A stretch of DNA of 53,944 nucleotides from Chitinophagaceae bacterium (GCA_947447825.1 CANFLL010000017.1:1-53944), one strand, 5' to 3'; positions 17,535 to 26,929 are shown, numbered from the stretch's first letter. Notes: generated from the letters alone by a model not told the origin. A program made the numbers and translations.

Positions 17535-17609
17535 TGGGAGTTGACGGGGTCGAACCGCCGACCCTCTGCTTGTAAGGCAGATGCTCTAAACCAACTGAGC
17601 TAAACTCCC
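17535..17609 (-). tRNA. tRNA-Val (TAC anticodon)
   Basis: A standard cloverleaf on the minus strand: acceptor GGGAGTT/AACTCCC, D-arm GCTC-AGTTGGTTTA-GAGC, anticodon arm TCTGC-CTTACAA-GCAGA (TAC, Val) and T-arm CGGCGG-TTCGA type. The discriminator is A and CCA is not encoded. Confidence 0.96.
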
Positions 17610-17787
17610 TTTTTTGTATCCCTCTTTCGCTTTGGGAGTGCAAATATAGGAGTAGATTTGTTATTGGCAAAACTTTTTTTATTTTTTTGAAAATTTATTT
17701 TTGCAACCTGTTTAAAGCAATTGAAAAAGCTAACATTTGACTGTAATCAAACACCTTTTCTCAATGCAAAAGAAAAGGTAATTTACG

Positions 17788-18978
17788 CTACTTCTTCGTT
17801 TTCTTATATCGCATTATAGCTTCCAAATAATAGTAATCTCCGTAATTTATTGGCACATCTATTTCTCCGGTTGCTTTACCTTTTGGCCAATTGCCTACAC
17901 AATGTTTAATAATAAAGTTGCAATTGCCACTACTTGCTAGATATTCTGGCGTAGAAAGTGTGGAAAGTATCTTTTCAGCTTGTTTATAATAACGCTCTTT
18001 CTGTTCCTTTCCTACATAATTCTTTAACTCTAATAAGGCAGAAGCCATAACTGCGCCAGCAGAAGCATCACGGTAGGTGTCGGGTATTTTAGGATCATTA
18101 AAGTCCCAATATGGAACCCCATCTTTGGGATAATTTGGATTATTCAATATGAAATCAGCAATATGATTCGCTAGATCCAAATACTTTTTGTCGTGGGTAT
18201 AGCGATACATCACCGTAAAACCATACAATCCCCAAGCTTGTCCTCTTGCCCAAGCAGATTCATCGGCAAAGCCTTGATTGGTTATCTTTCTAAGCACTTT
18301 GCCTGTCAGGCTATCATAATCTACTACATGATAAGAACTAAAGTCTTTTCTAAAATGATTCTCCATATCATGGTCGGCATGTTTGATGGCTATTTGCTTG
18401 TACGTATCATCCCCAGTAAGCTTACTTGCTTCAAACAACAATTCTAGGTTCATCATATTATCTATGATAACAGGATAAGTATATTGCTTATAGTCCCAAG
18501 ATTTTATTACGCCTACATTTGGATGAAACCTTGTTGCCAATGACTTTGCAGACTGTATGATAATCTGTTTATAAGCCTCACTCTTGGTGTCGTTTAATCC
18601 TGCTCCAAAGGGTAGGTACATCATAAACCCAAGATCGTGCGTGGTTGTATTGTATTGTTCTTTTTCTAACGCAACACTCCATTTAATAGCAGCTTTTTTA
18701 TAAAAATCATCCTTAGTTAAATCATACAATAACCACAAAGAAGCAGGAAAAAATCCGCTACACCAATCATCACTTTTTACGGTTCGTAGCGTACCATCAG
18801 GCTTTGTGCTACGAGGAAAACGAGTACTATCCTTGTATTCATTTACTGCACGAGCATATTGTGTGGAGGTTGTTTTTATTACTTCCTTCAAGTCAATTTT
18901 GTTCTGTGCTTTTGTTGTTTGATTCAATAATAATCCACTAACTACGATTATTATTCCCTTTTTAATATTGTTCATCAT
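17788..18978 (-). CDS. GH88-family unsaturated glucuronyl hydrolase
   Basis: A 396-residue secreted protein (signal peptide about 1-24, ending TKAQ) with an (alpha/alpha)6-barrel pattern. Two Asp positions typical of the family are seen: D115 in THDLGFMMYLPFG and D173 in PVIIDNMMNLELLF. Other landmarks are WCSGFFPASLWLLYDLTKD and ESAWARGQAWGLYG. GH88 enzymes remove the 4,5-unsaturated uronic acid left at the non-reducing end by polysaccharide lyases. As last gene of a four-gene minus-strand operon headed by a GH2 and including a heparinase II/III-type lyase, it would finish the oligosaccharides made by the lyase. Confidence 0.93.
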   Translation of the reverse strand: MMNNIKKGIIIVVSGLLLNQTTKAQNKIDLKEVIKTTSTQYARAVNEYKDSTRFPRSTKPDGTLRTVKSDDWCSGFFPASLWLLYDLTKDDFYKKAAIKWSVALEKEQYNTTTHDLGFMMYLPFGAGLNDTKSEAYKQIIIQSAKSLATRFHPNVGVIKSWDYKQYTYPVIIDNMMNLELLFEASKLTGDDTYKQIAIKHADHDMENHFRKDFSSYHVVDYDSLTGKVLRKITNQGFADESAWARGQAWGLYGFTVMYRYTHDKKYLDLANHIADFILNNPNYPKDGVPYWDFNDPKIPDTYRDASAGAVMASALLELKNYVGKEQKERYYKQAEKILSTLSTPEYLASSGNCNFIIKHCVGNWPKGKATGEIDVPINYGDYYYLEAIMRYKKTKK

Positions 18979-19008
18979 TAAAGATTTATTTAAATTATTA
19001 AGCCAAAC

Positions 19009-20937
19009 CTATTCTCCCTTCTTAAAGCTATAGATAAACTTGCCCTTTGCCTGTGGATCCTTAGCCGTAAACAACACCCTAGTAATCACCTTATTATCCC
19101 AATGGCGCATCAGTTTACCATACTCTGGCCCCGTCATCAATGGGGTTTCTGTACTTACAGAAAAGGCCTCACCATCATATCTAAGAACCAATTTATCCTT
19201 ATCTCCCACAAAAAAAATCTTGCCTTTTTGAGTTAAATCTACTTTGACAACGGTCATAAACGTTTGTTGCAAAGATGTGGGTTTCTTGTCTAATAAATAT
19301 TCATCTACCACCAACACTTCTTCTTTATCTTTTAGTAAACTATTGGTTCTTTTCCACGAAACAACACCTGCTTCTTTGGGATAAGTACCAGCAATATCCA
19401 TCACCAATTTATCTTCTTTTGCATTGGTTGTATTTACCACATTTCTCGCTGTAAATTCTTTGCCATCATGTTCTCCAAATCCATTAATAGTGGGCAAATT
19501 ATGGCATTGAGATTGATTATTCCATAATTCATACCGATGACTAGAAAAGGTTTTAGCGGTGTACGTTCCCCTACCCACGTCAATTAAGAAGGGTTCATTA
19601 TTCAAGTAAATAAGAAAATCGCCTACATCATTATGGTTGTGGCTCTTGCCATTATGTCCCGCATGCGTACCCAAAAACAAGTTTCCTTTTGTTCGGGCAG
19701 TCATTGTTTGCACATCATCTATCCAAACATGTTCAGGGAATTTGTAAGGAGTAGAGAAAGTAGGCATCGTTTTTATCGTTATAAAATTCTCTATAGACCT
19801 AAACTTCTGAAAACTATCAACACTGTAATATGGCTTGCTATTGGCACTTTGCCACAATCCAAACTGCTTCATTTGTTCATCATTTATGGCGATGCCAAAG
19901 CGGTATAAAAAAGCTCCACTCAGGTTGTTGATAGTTGGTTCGCCATCGCCAATATTCACAAAATAGTTGCCCCCAATGTGCATTTTATAGATGTAGGAAG
20001 CCATCTTTTGTATCAATGGCACATCAAAAATTGTCACCTTGTTATTGGTTCCTTTTTGCGCCCATTCCAAACAATCGAAGGCACTTGCACCGGCAGCATC
20101 CCAATAATGTGCGCCTTCATCGCAACCGCCATCATCGCCCAATCCATTAAAATATCTATCCACGCCCTTCATGCCGTTATACAACATTTCGCTTCGTTTG
20201 GCATTGTCTTTTTCAATTAAAAGATTGGTAGCAATAAAATTAGACATGATCCAAGGATTCCAGTTATTCACTTTTACATCCTTTTTTAGGTAAGGATATT
20301 TATCCAGATTCTCTATCAAAGGTTTAAAGAAACGCTTATTGACTTCTAGTACAATCCGCTTGCGCAACAGCGGGCTAACTGCATCGAGTTTATCCCCAAC
20401 AAAATAATTTACTAAGCCTAAAGTAGTAGCTGTTTCGGCAGTAAACAGTTCCACATAAGGGTTTTCAACATCTGCTATGCCTTGCGAAGGAATAATATGC
20501 GCAGGCACACCCCAATAACTTTCTTCGCAGATAGACCATAATCCTTCCATGATGGCATCCATAAAACGTCCCTTACCTTCAATGCTTTCTGCAACAGCCA
20601 ACTGGGCAAGAGTGGTGCGTTTTACAAAAGATTGGTCTTCATAAAGCGATCTCGTACCATTCTTTTTGAAGGCAAGTATTGAACTAAAAGAAACGGAGTT
20701 AAACTTAAATTTCAGTCCACGCTCTCCATCTTTTATTAGTTTATTCAAAATGCTATCAGGCACTTGCTGCTTCCATTCTTCGGGAGAGGAAGGAAAAGGT
20801 TTGAACTTTTCGATGGGCACAATTGATTGATTAATGTCAGCCAATGTGTATTTGTTCATCAACAGATTCCGTTGTGTAACTTGAGCATTGGAATTAAAGC
20901 AGGTAAAAACTGCGACTGCTATTATTATTTTCTTCAT
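19009..20937 (-). CDS. Heparinase II/III-family polysaccharide lyase
   Basis: A 642-residue secreted protein (signal peptide ending SNAQ). An N-terminal alpha-helical toroid (about 60-370, with WGVPAHIIPSQG, NNWNPWIMSNF and DDGGCDEGAHYWDAAG) is followed by a beta-sandwich heparinase II/III domain, whose hallmark HAGHNGKSHNHNDVGDFLIY and DVGRGTYT are present. The N-terminal YWDAAG and the HNHND region supply the residues used for proton abstraction in this fold. Substrate could be heparan-type, glucuronan, alginate or another uronate polymer. It is third in the operon, 51 bp after the SGNH gene and 30 bp before GH88. Confidence 0.9.
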   Translation of the reverse strand: MKKIIIAVAVFTCFNSNAQVTQRNLLMNKYTLADINQSIVPIEKFKPFPSSPEEWKQQVPDSILNKLIKDGERGLKFKFNSVSFSSILAFKKNGTRSLYEDQSFVKRTTLAQLAVAESIEGKGRFMDAIMEGLWSICEESYWGVPAHIIPSQGIADVENPYVELFTAETATTLGLVNYFVGDKLDAVSPLLRKRIVLEVNKRFFKPLIENLDKYPYLKKDVKVNNWNPWIMSNFIATNLLIEKDNAKRSEMLYNGMKGVDRYFNGLGDDGGCDEGAHYWDAAGASAFDCLEWAQKGTNNKVTIFDVPLIQKMASYIYKMHIGGNYFVNIGDGEPTINNLSGAFLYRFGIAINDEQMKQFGLWQSANSKPYYSVDSFQKFRSIENFITIKTMPTFSTPYKFPEHVWIDDVQTMTARTKGNLFLGTHAGHNGKSHNHNDVGDFLIYLNNEPFLIDVGRGTYTAKTFSSHRYELWNNQSQCHNLPTINGFGEHDGKEFTARNVVNTTNAKEDKLVMDIAGTYPKEAGVVSWKRTNSLLKDKEEVLVVDEYLLDKKPTSLQQTFMTVVKVDLTQKGKIFFVGDKDKLVLRYDGEAFSVSTETPLMTGPEYGKLMRHWDNKVITRVLFTAKDPQAKGKFIYSFKKGE

Positions 20938-20951
20938 GGTAGTTGTGTTTA

Positions 20952-20982
20952 GACCTGATAGGTTTTGGAAACCTGTCAGTTC
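20952..20982. repeat. REP-like palindrome between operon genes
   Basis: AGACCTGATAGGTTTTGGAAACCTGTCAGTT: an imperfect inverted repeat with ACCTGATAGGTTT facing AAACCTGTCAGT. From memory, similar ACCTGACAGGTTT palindromes are dispersed in Bacteroidota genomes. Only one copy is in this window. Confidence 0.5.
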
Positions 20983-20988
20983 AATATT

Positions 20989-22359
20989 TTAAAATGATGA
21001 GGTAAATAAAAAAGTATGTTCTATAGGCTGAGCCACCTTGTAGGCATCTTCCTTAAACGTATCAAAATCTTGCAACAACTGCTTTTGATTGGCTTTCACA
21101 ATATAATACCGATCAAACTGTGTTTTGTAATAAGGCGTATTAGATAGTTTTATCTTGAATAAATTATCCAAGTAATCCTTTACTTCAGCCATATTATCCT
21201 GATTGCCTTTGTAATATGACAAAAACTTAAACTCCACATATTCGATAGTTCTGAGGTCGGAAACTACCTTCCACATCTTATTCAAAGCATCTTTTACAGC
21301 AATGGATTGTTTATACTGTGGTGTGTTTGGATAAACCGAGAGATTAATTCCCTTGGTCAATTCTTCACTTGTAAAAGTGCCAATCACTGTTGTATCAATC
21401 CTCAATTGCTTTGAACCTTTTGCTTTCTTTAGTACTAATTTTTCTACTGATAAATCATTTGTAAATGGCACTAAATCGAACCCAAGCTTTTGTCCTTCTG
21501 ACGAAGGAAACGGCAACGCATTTTCTTTTACCTTGCAACTAAAACCATCCTTACCATTCACATAATCGTAAATAGTGCAATTCTTGCTTGATTTATTACT
21601 CGATTTTGCATCCTTATCAAGCACTATTTCAGAAACAATTTGTGGAGCTTTGGTTGTTTTCAGAAATTGATAAGCCATCACTAAATGCCCCGCACTGCCC
21701 GGATGCACCCTGTCTGGCCCGATGATAGTAGCAGTAGAATCTTTCTTTTGCAACTGAATATTGATGTCATGTAGGATTGTCCAATAATCTACCACAGGCA
21801 CTTTATACTTATCCGCTAACGTTTGAATATAGTCTGCACAACGCTTTAAAGCATCATTAACACCATAATTATTGACTGCTTTCAATGCTCCAGTCTGGTC
21901 ATAATCGGTAGGTTTCTGAAGAATAACCTTTATACCTCTGGATAGGAATATGTTGATTATATTGTCCAATTTAACCTTGTATTTACTGATGGCTTCCTCT
22001 CTTTTGGCAAGCGTATCGGCATTGGTAGAAGAATATAAAGTATATAAACTTCGATTCACGTCGTTCATGCCCAACTTAATCACGGCATGGGTAGGATTAT
22101 GGACTAAAATATCTTCATCCATTCTTTTAAGAACACCGCTACACACATCGCCCGAAATGCCACAGTTGAAAAAAGTAACGGGCTGATCTGGAAAACGAGT
22201 TACATAATACAATAGTATGTTGTGGTAAAACTCGCCATTGCTGGTAATACTATTGCCTACAAAACAAACCCTATCCCCCTTGTGAAATAGGCTTGACTGG
22301 GCAAAGACAACAGCATTAATAAACAAGCAAACAATAAGCAATCTAAATTTCATCTTCAT
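20989..22359 (-). CDS. Secreted SGNH/GDSL-family hydrolase
   Basis: A 456-residue protein with signal peptide (about 1-21). SGNH blocks: FVGNSITSN (S37 nucleophile), CGISGDVC (Gly), LGMNDV (Asn) and DRVHPGSAGH (Asp and His). This N-terminal ~230-residue hydrolase resembles sialate/acetylxylan-type O-acetylesterases; the C-terminal ~220 residues include a lid-like or accessory region (SVYPNTPQYKQSIAVKDALNKMWKVVSDLRTIEYVEFKFL) also seen in PUL-encoded esterases. Inferred role: removing acetyl groups so that lyase and glycosidases can act. Second gene of the operon, 44 bp behind GH2. Confidence 0.88.
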   Translation of the reverse strand: MKMKFRLLIVCLFINAVVFAQSSLFHKGDRVCFVGNSITSNGEFYHNILLYYVTRFPDQPVTFFNCGISGDVCSGVLKRMDEDILVHNPTHAVIKLGMNDVNRSLYTLYSSTNADTLAKREEAISKYKVKLDNIINIFLSRGIKVILQKPTDYDQTGALKAVNNYGVNDALKRCADYIQTLADKYKVPVVDYWTILHDINIQLQKKDSTATIIGPDRVHPGSAGHLVMAYQFLKTTKAPQIVSEIVLDKDAKSSNKSSKNCTIYDYVNGKDGFSCKVKENALPFPSSEGQKLGFDLVPFTNDLSVEKLVLKKAKGSKQLRIDTTVIGTFTSEELTKGINLSVYPNTPQYKQSIAVKDALNKMWKVVSDLRTIEYVEFKFLSYYKGNQDNMAEVKDYLDNLFKIKLSNTPYYKTQFDRYYIVKANQKQLLQDFDTFKEDAYKVAQPIEHTFLFTSSF

Positions 22360-22403
22360 ATTCCTTTAAACAATCCAAAGGGGGTATCGGGGTACAAGGG
22401 CAT

Positions 22404-24191
22404 TTATTTAATGCTATCGTAATAAGCCTTCAACACATACCAAGCTTTCTTTTTTTCTCCTTTATCAGATAGCAATCCCTTCCTGTTCCACCCATCCTGA
22501 TTGGCGGCATTCATCCTGGTTGGCGACCTGAAATCATATAAAACCCAAGGAGTGATGCCACGCAAAAAAGGCACATTTTTAAACATTGTAATGTTGTCCT
22601 TATACAGTTGTTCTTGGTATTCTTCATTCCATAAACCTGCAGAATCTGCCGTACCATGATTACCAAACTTTGCTTCTCCACCAAACTCAGAGATGATAAC
22701 GGGCTTGGTAAACTTAGATTCAAACAGCATAGTACCCGGTTTATCTGGCCAAGCTTTGTACCAACCCATATATCTGTTGATGCCCACAACATCAAGCACA
22801 TTGCTCAAAGTGTCTTCCAGAATTGTTTTATTTCCATCTGTTTTTACATGGTTAAAGGCGGATGCCACCAAACGGGTTGGATCTAAACTTCGGCAAGTGG
22901 CAGCCATGTTTGTCAGTACCCTGTCTCTATCTGCAGCAGGCGTTGTCTCGTTCGAAATACTCCACATAATGATGCTTGCTCTGTTTTTATCTCGCCTAAT
23001 CATTTCCCGAAGCATATTTTCAGCCTTTGCCAAAATGACTGGATTACCAAACTGAATGCCTTGCCACAACGGAATTTCTTCCCAGACCATCAACCCCATT
23101 TCGTCTGCCATCTTTAGTAAATGTTCGCTTTGCGGATAATGTGTGGTTCTGATAAAATTGCAACCTAAGTCTTTAGCGGCTTGTATCAACTGCCTTGAAT
23201 CAGCCTCCGAAGTTGCTCTTCGTTTATCCTTAGAAATCTCTTCATGAAAGTTAACTCCCTTCAAAAAGACTGGTTTTCCATTCAATAAAATATCGAATCC
23301 TTTCACTTCAATACTCCTGAAAGCAATCTTTTCCTTCACCGATTCTTCATCGGTTGAAATAATGACATCATATAATTTAGGGTTTGCAGGAGACCAAAGT
23401 TGTACGTTGGCATTAATAGAAGTTTTAGCATATCCATCCGCATCTGTTGTAAGCTGTTGCTTAATACCTGCCGCAGGAATAGCAATGGTTACCTTTTGGG
23501 TTTTAATCAATCCATCCACTTTAACCCAAGCTTCAATTTCGGAAGTAGAACCTTTTTTTAACTGAATAAAATAATCTTCAATAAATGTCTTGGGTGTTTC
23601 AATCAAACTCACGTCTCTGGTTATGCCACCATAATTCCACCAATCATAGTTCATGGCAGGAATATACTCTTCTTTTCGTTGGGCATTTACCCTAACAATC
23701 AGTTTATTAGTTCCTTCCTTTAATACATCGGTTACTTCAAATTGAAAAGGCGTAAAACCACCTTCATGGCTACCCAATTTCTTTCCATTCAGGTACACTT
23801 CGGCAATGTAATTGACTGCTCCAAAATAAACAAAGCTTCTTTTGCCTTCTTTTTTAGTAGCCGTAAACTCCTTCTTGTACCAAACACTTCCTTCGTACAT
23901 GAAGAGATGAGGATCTTGCGAGTTCCAGTCGCCAGGCACTTTAAGAGTTTGTTTACCAAAAGAATATTCAACAAATTCACTCGGGTTAACGGCTTTTCTG
24001 TCTTGATAAATAGCCATTCCCGTTCCTCTATTATACCAATCTACAATCATTTGCCAATTACCATTTAATGAAGTAACATTTCTACCTGAGGGATTGGTCA
24101 TGAAAGACTGTGCTGAAAGAGTGGGAGAGACTCCAAAAAAAAGAAAAACTGTTACGATTATACAAGCAAGCAATCGATGATTTGATAGCAT
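22404..24191 (-). CDS. GH2-family glycosidase, beta-glucuronidase-like
   Basis: A 595-residue secreted protein (signal peptide about 1-27, ending LSAQ). Sugar-binding jelly roll (about 45-200, with VPGDWNSQDP and GAVNYIAEVYLNGKKLGSHEGGFTPF), immunoglobulin-like domain (200-295) and TIM barrel (300-595). Catalytic glutamates: acid/base E415 in MWSISNETTP and nucleophile E502 in IISEFGGEAKFG. The RTTHYPQSEHLL and WEEIPLWQ segments are GH2 hallmarks. Beta-glucuronidase is inferred from the uronate-processing operon; galactosidase or other specificities are possible. First gene of the operon; no SusC/SusD or regulator adjoins it. Confidence 0.9.
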   Translation of the reverse strand: MLSNHRLLACIIVTVFLFFGVSPTLSAQSFMTNPSGRNVTSLNGNWQMIVDWYNRGTGMAIYQDRKAVNPSEFVEYSFGKQTLKVPGDWNSQDPHLFMYEGSVWYKKEFTATKKEGKRSFVYFGAVNYIAEVYLNGKKLGSHEGGFTPFQFEVTDVLKEGTNKLIVRVNAQRKEEYIPAMNYDWWNYGGITRDVSLIETPKTFIEDYFIQLKKGSTSEIEAWVKVDGLIKTQKVTIAIPAAGIKQQLTTDADGYAKTSINANVQLWSPANPKLYDVIISTDEESVKEKIAFRSIEVKGFDILLNGKPVFLKGVNFHEEISKDKRRATSEADSRQLIQAAKDLGCNFIRTTHYPQSEHLLKMADEMGLMVWEEIPLWQGIQFGNPVILAKAENMLREMIRRDKNRASIIMWSISNETTPAADRDRVLTNMAATCRSLDPTRLVASAFNHVKTDGNKTILEDTLSNVLDVVGINRYMGWYKAWPDKPGTMLFESKFTKPVIISEFGGEAKFGNHGTADSAGLWNEEYQEQLYKDNITMFKNVPFLRGITPWVLYDFRSPTRMNAANQDGWNRKGLLSDKGEKKKAWYVLKAYYDSIK

Positions 24192-24356
24192 ACAATAAGT
24201 TAGTTTAGAATGAATGCTCTAACCGACAATAGTAGTTCTATTTTGTTTAATTTATTTGAAAGAAAGAGTCAATATTTTGTATTTAAGGAAAGTGTGGATT
24301 CATAAGATTAACCCCAATGAAGCTTGTTTTTTGAAGTGGGTAATAATCGTTTGTTA

Positions 24357-24390
24357 AATAAAGAAAGGGACGAGAGTCCCTTTCTTTATT
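24357..24390 (-). terminator. Terminator of the ABC-F gene
   Basis: A perfect 15-bp stem AATAAAGAAAGGGAC/GTCCCTTTCTTTATT with a 4-nt loop. It lies 90 bp after the ABC-F stop codon and before the GH2 operon on the same strand, separating the two transcription units. Confidence 0.85.
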
Positions 24391-24480
24391 TAAATATTCA
24401 CGTACATCAAACAATACATCGACTTAGATTTACATTGAGTAATTCAAAACCCAATGTAGTAATTTATTACTAATAACCAA

Positions 24481-26106
24481 TTAGGAGTACATTTCAATTC
24501 TCAATTCTTTTACCCTTTTATCTTCTAAATATTCATCAAATGTCATTAATCTATCGATAGCGCCTTTAGGTGTTAATTCAATGATACGATTCGCAACTGT
24601 TTGCATAAAAGTATGATCATGTGAGGTAAGCAAAACAATGCCGGGGAATGTGTTACAACCTTCATTGAAGCTTTGAATACTTTCCAAATCGAGGTGATTG
24701 GTTGGCTGATCTAGCACCACACAATTTGGGTTTTGCAACATCATACGGCTCACCATGCAACGAACCTTTTCTCCACCGCTCAAAACGTTCGTTTTCTTGC
24801 TAATGTCATCACCACTAAACAACATCTTGCCAAAAAAACCTCTTAGGAATGGTTCATCAGCATCCGTAACGTGTGCTGGAACATAATTGCGAAGCCAATC
24901 CAACAATGTTTCTCCTTGTGTAAAAAACTCATTATGTTCTACTGGCAAATATGCTTTAGTAACTGTTGTGCCCCATTCAAACTTGCCATTATCAGCTTGC
25001 ATATTATCATTAATAATTTCGAAGAAGCTGGTAATTGCAGAAGGATCTTTACTTAAAAAAGCGATCTTGTCGCCCTTGTTTACACTAAAACTTATTTTGT
25101 CGAATAGCACCCTTCCATCTACTGTTCTCTTTAGGTTTTCAATATTAAGTATCTGGTTTCCTACCTCACGCAATGGTTGAAAGATGATGCCAGGATACTT
25201 ACGGTTACTTGGTTCAATCTCTTCTATAGTTAATTTTTCCAAAGCTTTTTTCCGGCTTGTTGCTTGTTTACTTTTTGATGCATTAGCCGAGAAACGAGCA
25301 ATGAAATCTAGTAAGGCAGCACGTTTATCTTCGTTTTTCTTGTTCTTATCATTCAATTGGCGTGCGGCTAATTGGCTACTTTCATACCAGAAAGAATAGT
25401 TACCAGTGTAGGTTTTAATCTTACTTCTATCCACATCCGAAACATGGGTACATACTGTATCCAAAAAGTGACGATCGTGACTCACCACTAATACAATGTT
25501 TTGATAGTCGGCTAAGAAGTTTTCTAACCAACCAATTGTTTCAATGTCCAGACCATTGGTAGGTTCATCTAATAAAAGTATATCGGGATTACCAAACAAA
25601 GCTTGCGCCAACAAAACCCGAACTTTCATGTTGCTCGGAATGTCTTTCATCAAGCTTTGGTGCATGTTTTCCTCAATACCCAAGCTGCTTAAAAGTGTAG
25701 CTGCATCGCTTTCGGCGGTATATCCACCCATTTCGCCAAACTCTCCTTCAAGTTCACTAGCACGCATATAATCATCTTCGGTAGCATCAGGATCCATGTA
25801 GATTGCATCCTTTTTTTGCATTACTTCCATCATTTTTTTATGCCCCATTAAAACAGTGTTCAAAACTGTTTCATTGTCAAAAGCAAACTGATTTTGGTTT
25901 AATACTGCAAGCCTTTCACCTGGAGTAATGTCCACACTACCTTTATTTGGTTCTATTTCACCAGCCAAAATCTTCATAAAAGTACTCTTGCCAGCACCAT
26001 TAGCACCAATTATACCATAGCAGTTTCCTTTTATAAAATTGATGTTTACATCATCAAACAGTACCCTCTTACCGTAAGCGAGGGTTATATTCCTTGCACT
26101 AATCAT
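24481..26106 (-). CDS. ABC-F family ATPase, YbiT-like
   Basis: A 541-residue soluble protein with two nucleotide-binding domains and the ABC-F linker (about 240-310), no membrane segments. ABC-F proteins bind the ribosome and assist translation or antibiotic resistance. NBD1: Walker A GANGAGKST (34-42), Walker B LLLDEP (D180/E181), but the signature is degenerate (IPSNMKVR, about 156-163), which is a YbiT trait. NBD2: signature LSGGEK (442-447) is normal, but the Walker A position reads LSKDPSAITS (351-360, no Lys) and the catalytic Glu is Gln (Q467 in VVLDQPTNHLD). All three losses fall in the same composite ATP site. A -7-like TAGTTTTG lies at 26133-26140 (minus strand). Confidence 0.93.
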   Translation of the reverse strand: MISARNITLAYGKRVLFDDVNINFIKGNCYGIIGANGAGKSTFMKILAGEIEPNKGSVDITPGERLAVLNQNQFAFDNETVLNTVLMGHKKMMEVMQKKDAIYMDPDATEDDYMRASELEGEFGEMGGYTAESDAATLLSSLGIEENMHQSLMKDIPSNMKVRVLLAQALFGNPDILLLDEPTNGLDIETIGWLENFLADYQNIVLVVSHDRHFLDTVCTHVSDVDRSKIKTYTGNYSFWYESSQLAARQLNDKNKKNEDKRAALLDFIARFSANASKSKQATSRKKALEKLTIEEIEPSNRKYPGIIFQPLREVGNQILNIENLKRTVDGRVLFDKISFSVNKGDKIAFLSKDPSAITSFFEIINDNMQADNGKFEWGTTVTKAYLPVEHNEFFTQGETLLDWLRNYVPAHVTDADEPFLRGFFGKMLFSGDDISKKTNVLSGGEKVRCMVSRMMLQNPNCVVLDQPTNHLDLESIQSFNEGCNTFPGIVLLTSHDHTFMQTVANRIIELTPKGAIDRLMTFDEYLEDKRVKELRIEMYS

Positions 26107-26596
26107 CTCTTAGAAAAATTTATTTCAGGGCGCAAAACTAAGGGTTGAGATTATCAATCCCTCGAAAATCTAGTGTCAATCTGATATTAATTATTGAAGA
26201 TGTACATAATATTAATAACAATCACATTTCAATACCCTTCGGTTTATGAGAATATGATAAAAGGAACTACTTCTGTTTTCAAAAATTCAACTATTTTTCT
26301 TACAACATTCTTAATCATCCTCCTTGGTACTCAATGTGAAATGAACTGATTGCACTGATTAATGCCTCTTGTTAATGATCTAATGGAAATTTTTAAATTT
26401 TTGGTATTGATGACTTATGGATGATGTAATTGTTTATTAACCAATATTTGAGTAGTGATAATAGACCCACTTCTGATAAGTAGTTTTTTATGTAGGTAAT
26501 ACAATTTGAATTGAATCAGCCATTAACATTGTAGAGTCATATTGAGACATTTAATAAAAGATGCAATAACAATGAAAAATTATAGCTTATAAATGA

Positions 26597-26701
26597 CTAT
26601 TTAGTTCAAATGTTTGAATACAAGAAACGTTTGTTTCGATACAAGTCCCTTTTGTAACGATTAGCTTTGCTAATTGTATAAATACACGGAACAAATGGTA
26701 G
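26597..26701. repeat. Array F: short, degenerate 21-bp repeat cluster
   Basis: ATACAAGAAACGTTTGTTTCG (26618), ATACAAGTCCCTTTTGTAACG (26639), ATTAGCTTTGCTAATTGTATA (26660) and a weaker unit at 26681 follow one another every 21 bp, each with internal dyad symmetry. It appears to be an eroded or young member of the same class as arrays A to E. Confidence 0.6.
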
Positions 26702-26838
26702 AAAAAAGAAAGATTTGTATCGACACTTTAGTTTTGAGGAACACAAACAATCGCAGTTTATTTTTATCTCTATAAACAATGGAAAGGAAATAGAATGCAA
26801 ATAGAATAAGAAATATTTTTCCCATCAACCTTTCCAAA

Positions 26839-26876
26839 TAAAAAACGGTCTCCAACTTTCATTGAAAACCGTTCTT
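26839..26876 (-). terminator. Terminator of sucC
   Basis: On the minus strand AACGGTTTTC... pairs with ...GAGACCGTT and is followed by a T-run (complement of the A-run at 26839-26845), about 50 bp after the sucC stop codon. Confidence 0.7.
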
Positions 26877-26887
26877 TTATATTTATT

Positions 26888-26929
26888 GTGATTAATCATT
26901 TATCATTAACCACTAATCATTAAAATTTA
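26888..26929 (-). repeat. Heptamer-register element abutting the sucC stop codon
   Basis: Plus-strand 7-mers AATCATT (26894), TATCATT, AACCACT, AATCATT, AAAATTT (to 26928) in exact register. The sucC stop codon (26927-26929) overlaps the last one. Confidence 0.75.

Larger units (their letters stand above)
26107..26926. other. Long gap between the ABC-F gene and sucC
   Basis: About 820 bp. It holds the ABC-F promoter, the degenerate 21-bp repeat cluster at 26597-26701, the sucC terminator and a heptamer element. Two short minus-strand frames (26606-26800 and 26670-26855) look like chance ORFs with no recognisable domain. Confidence 0.6.

Noticed and set aside
26606-26855. Two short minus-strand ORFs upstream of sucC
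   Set aside because: Low-complexity hydrophobic translations overlapping each other and the degenerate repeat; no recognisable domain.
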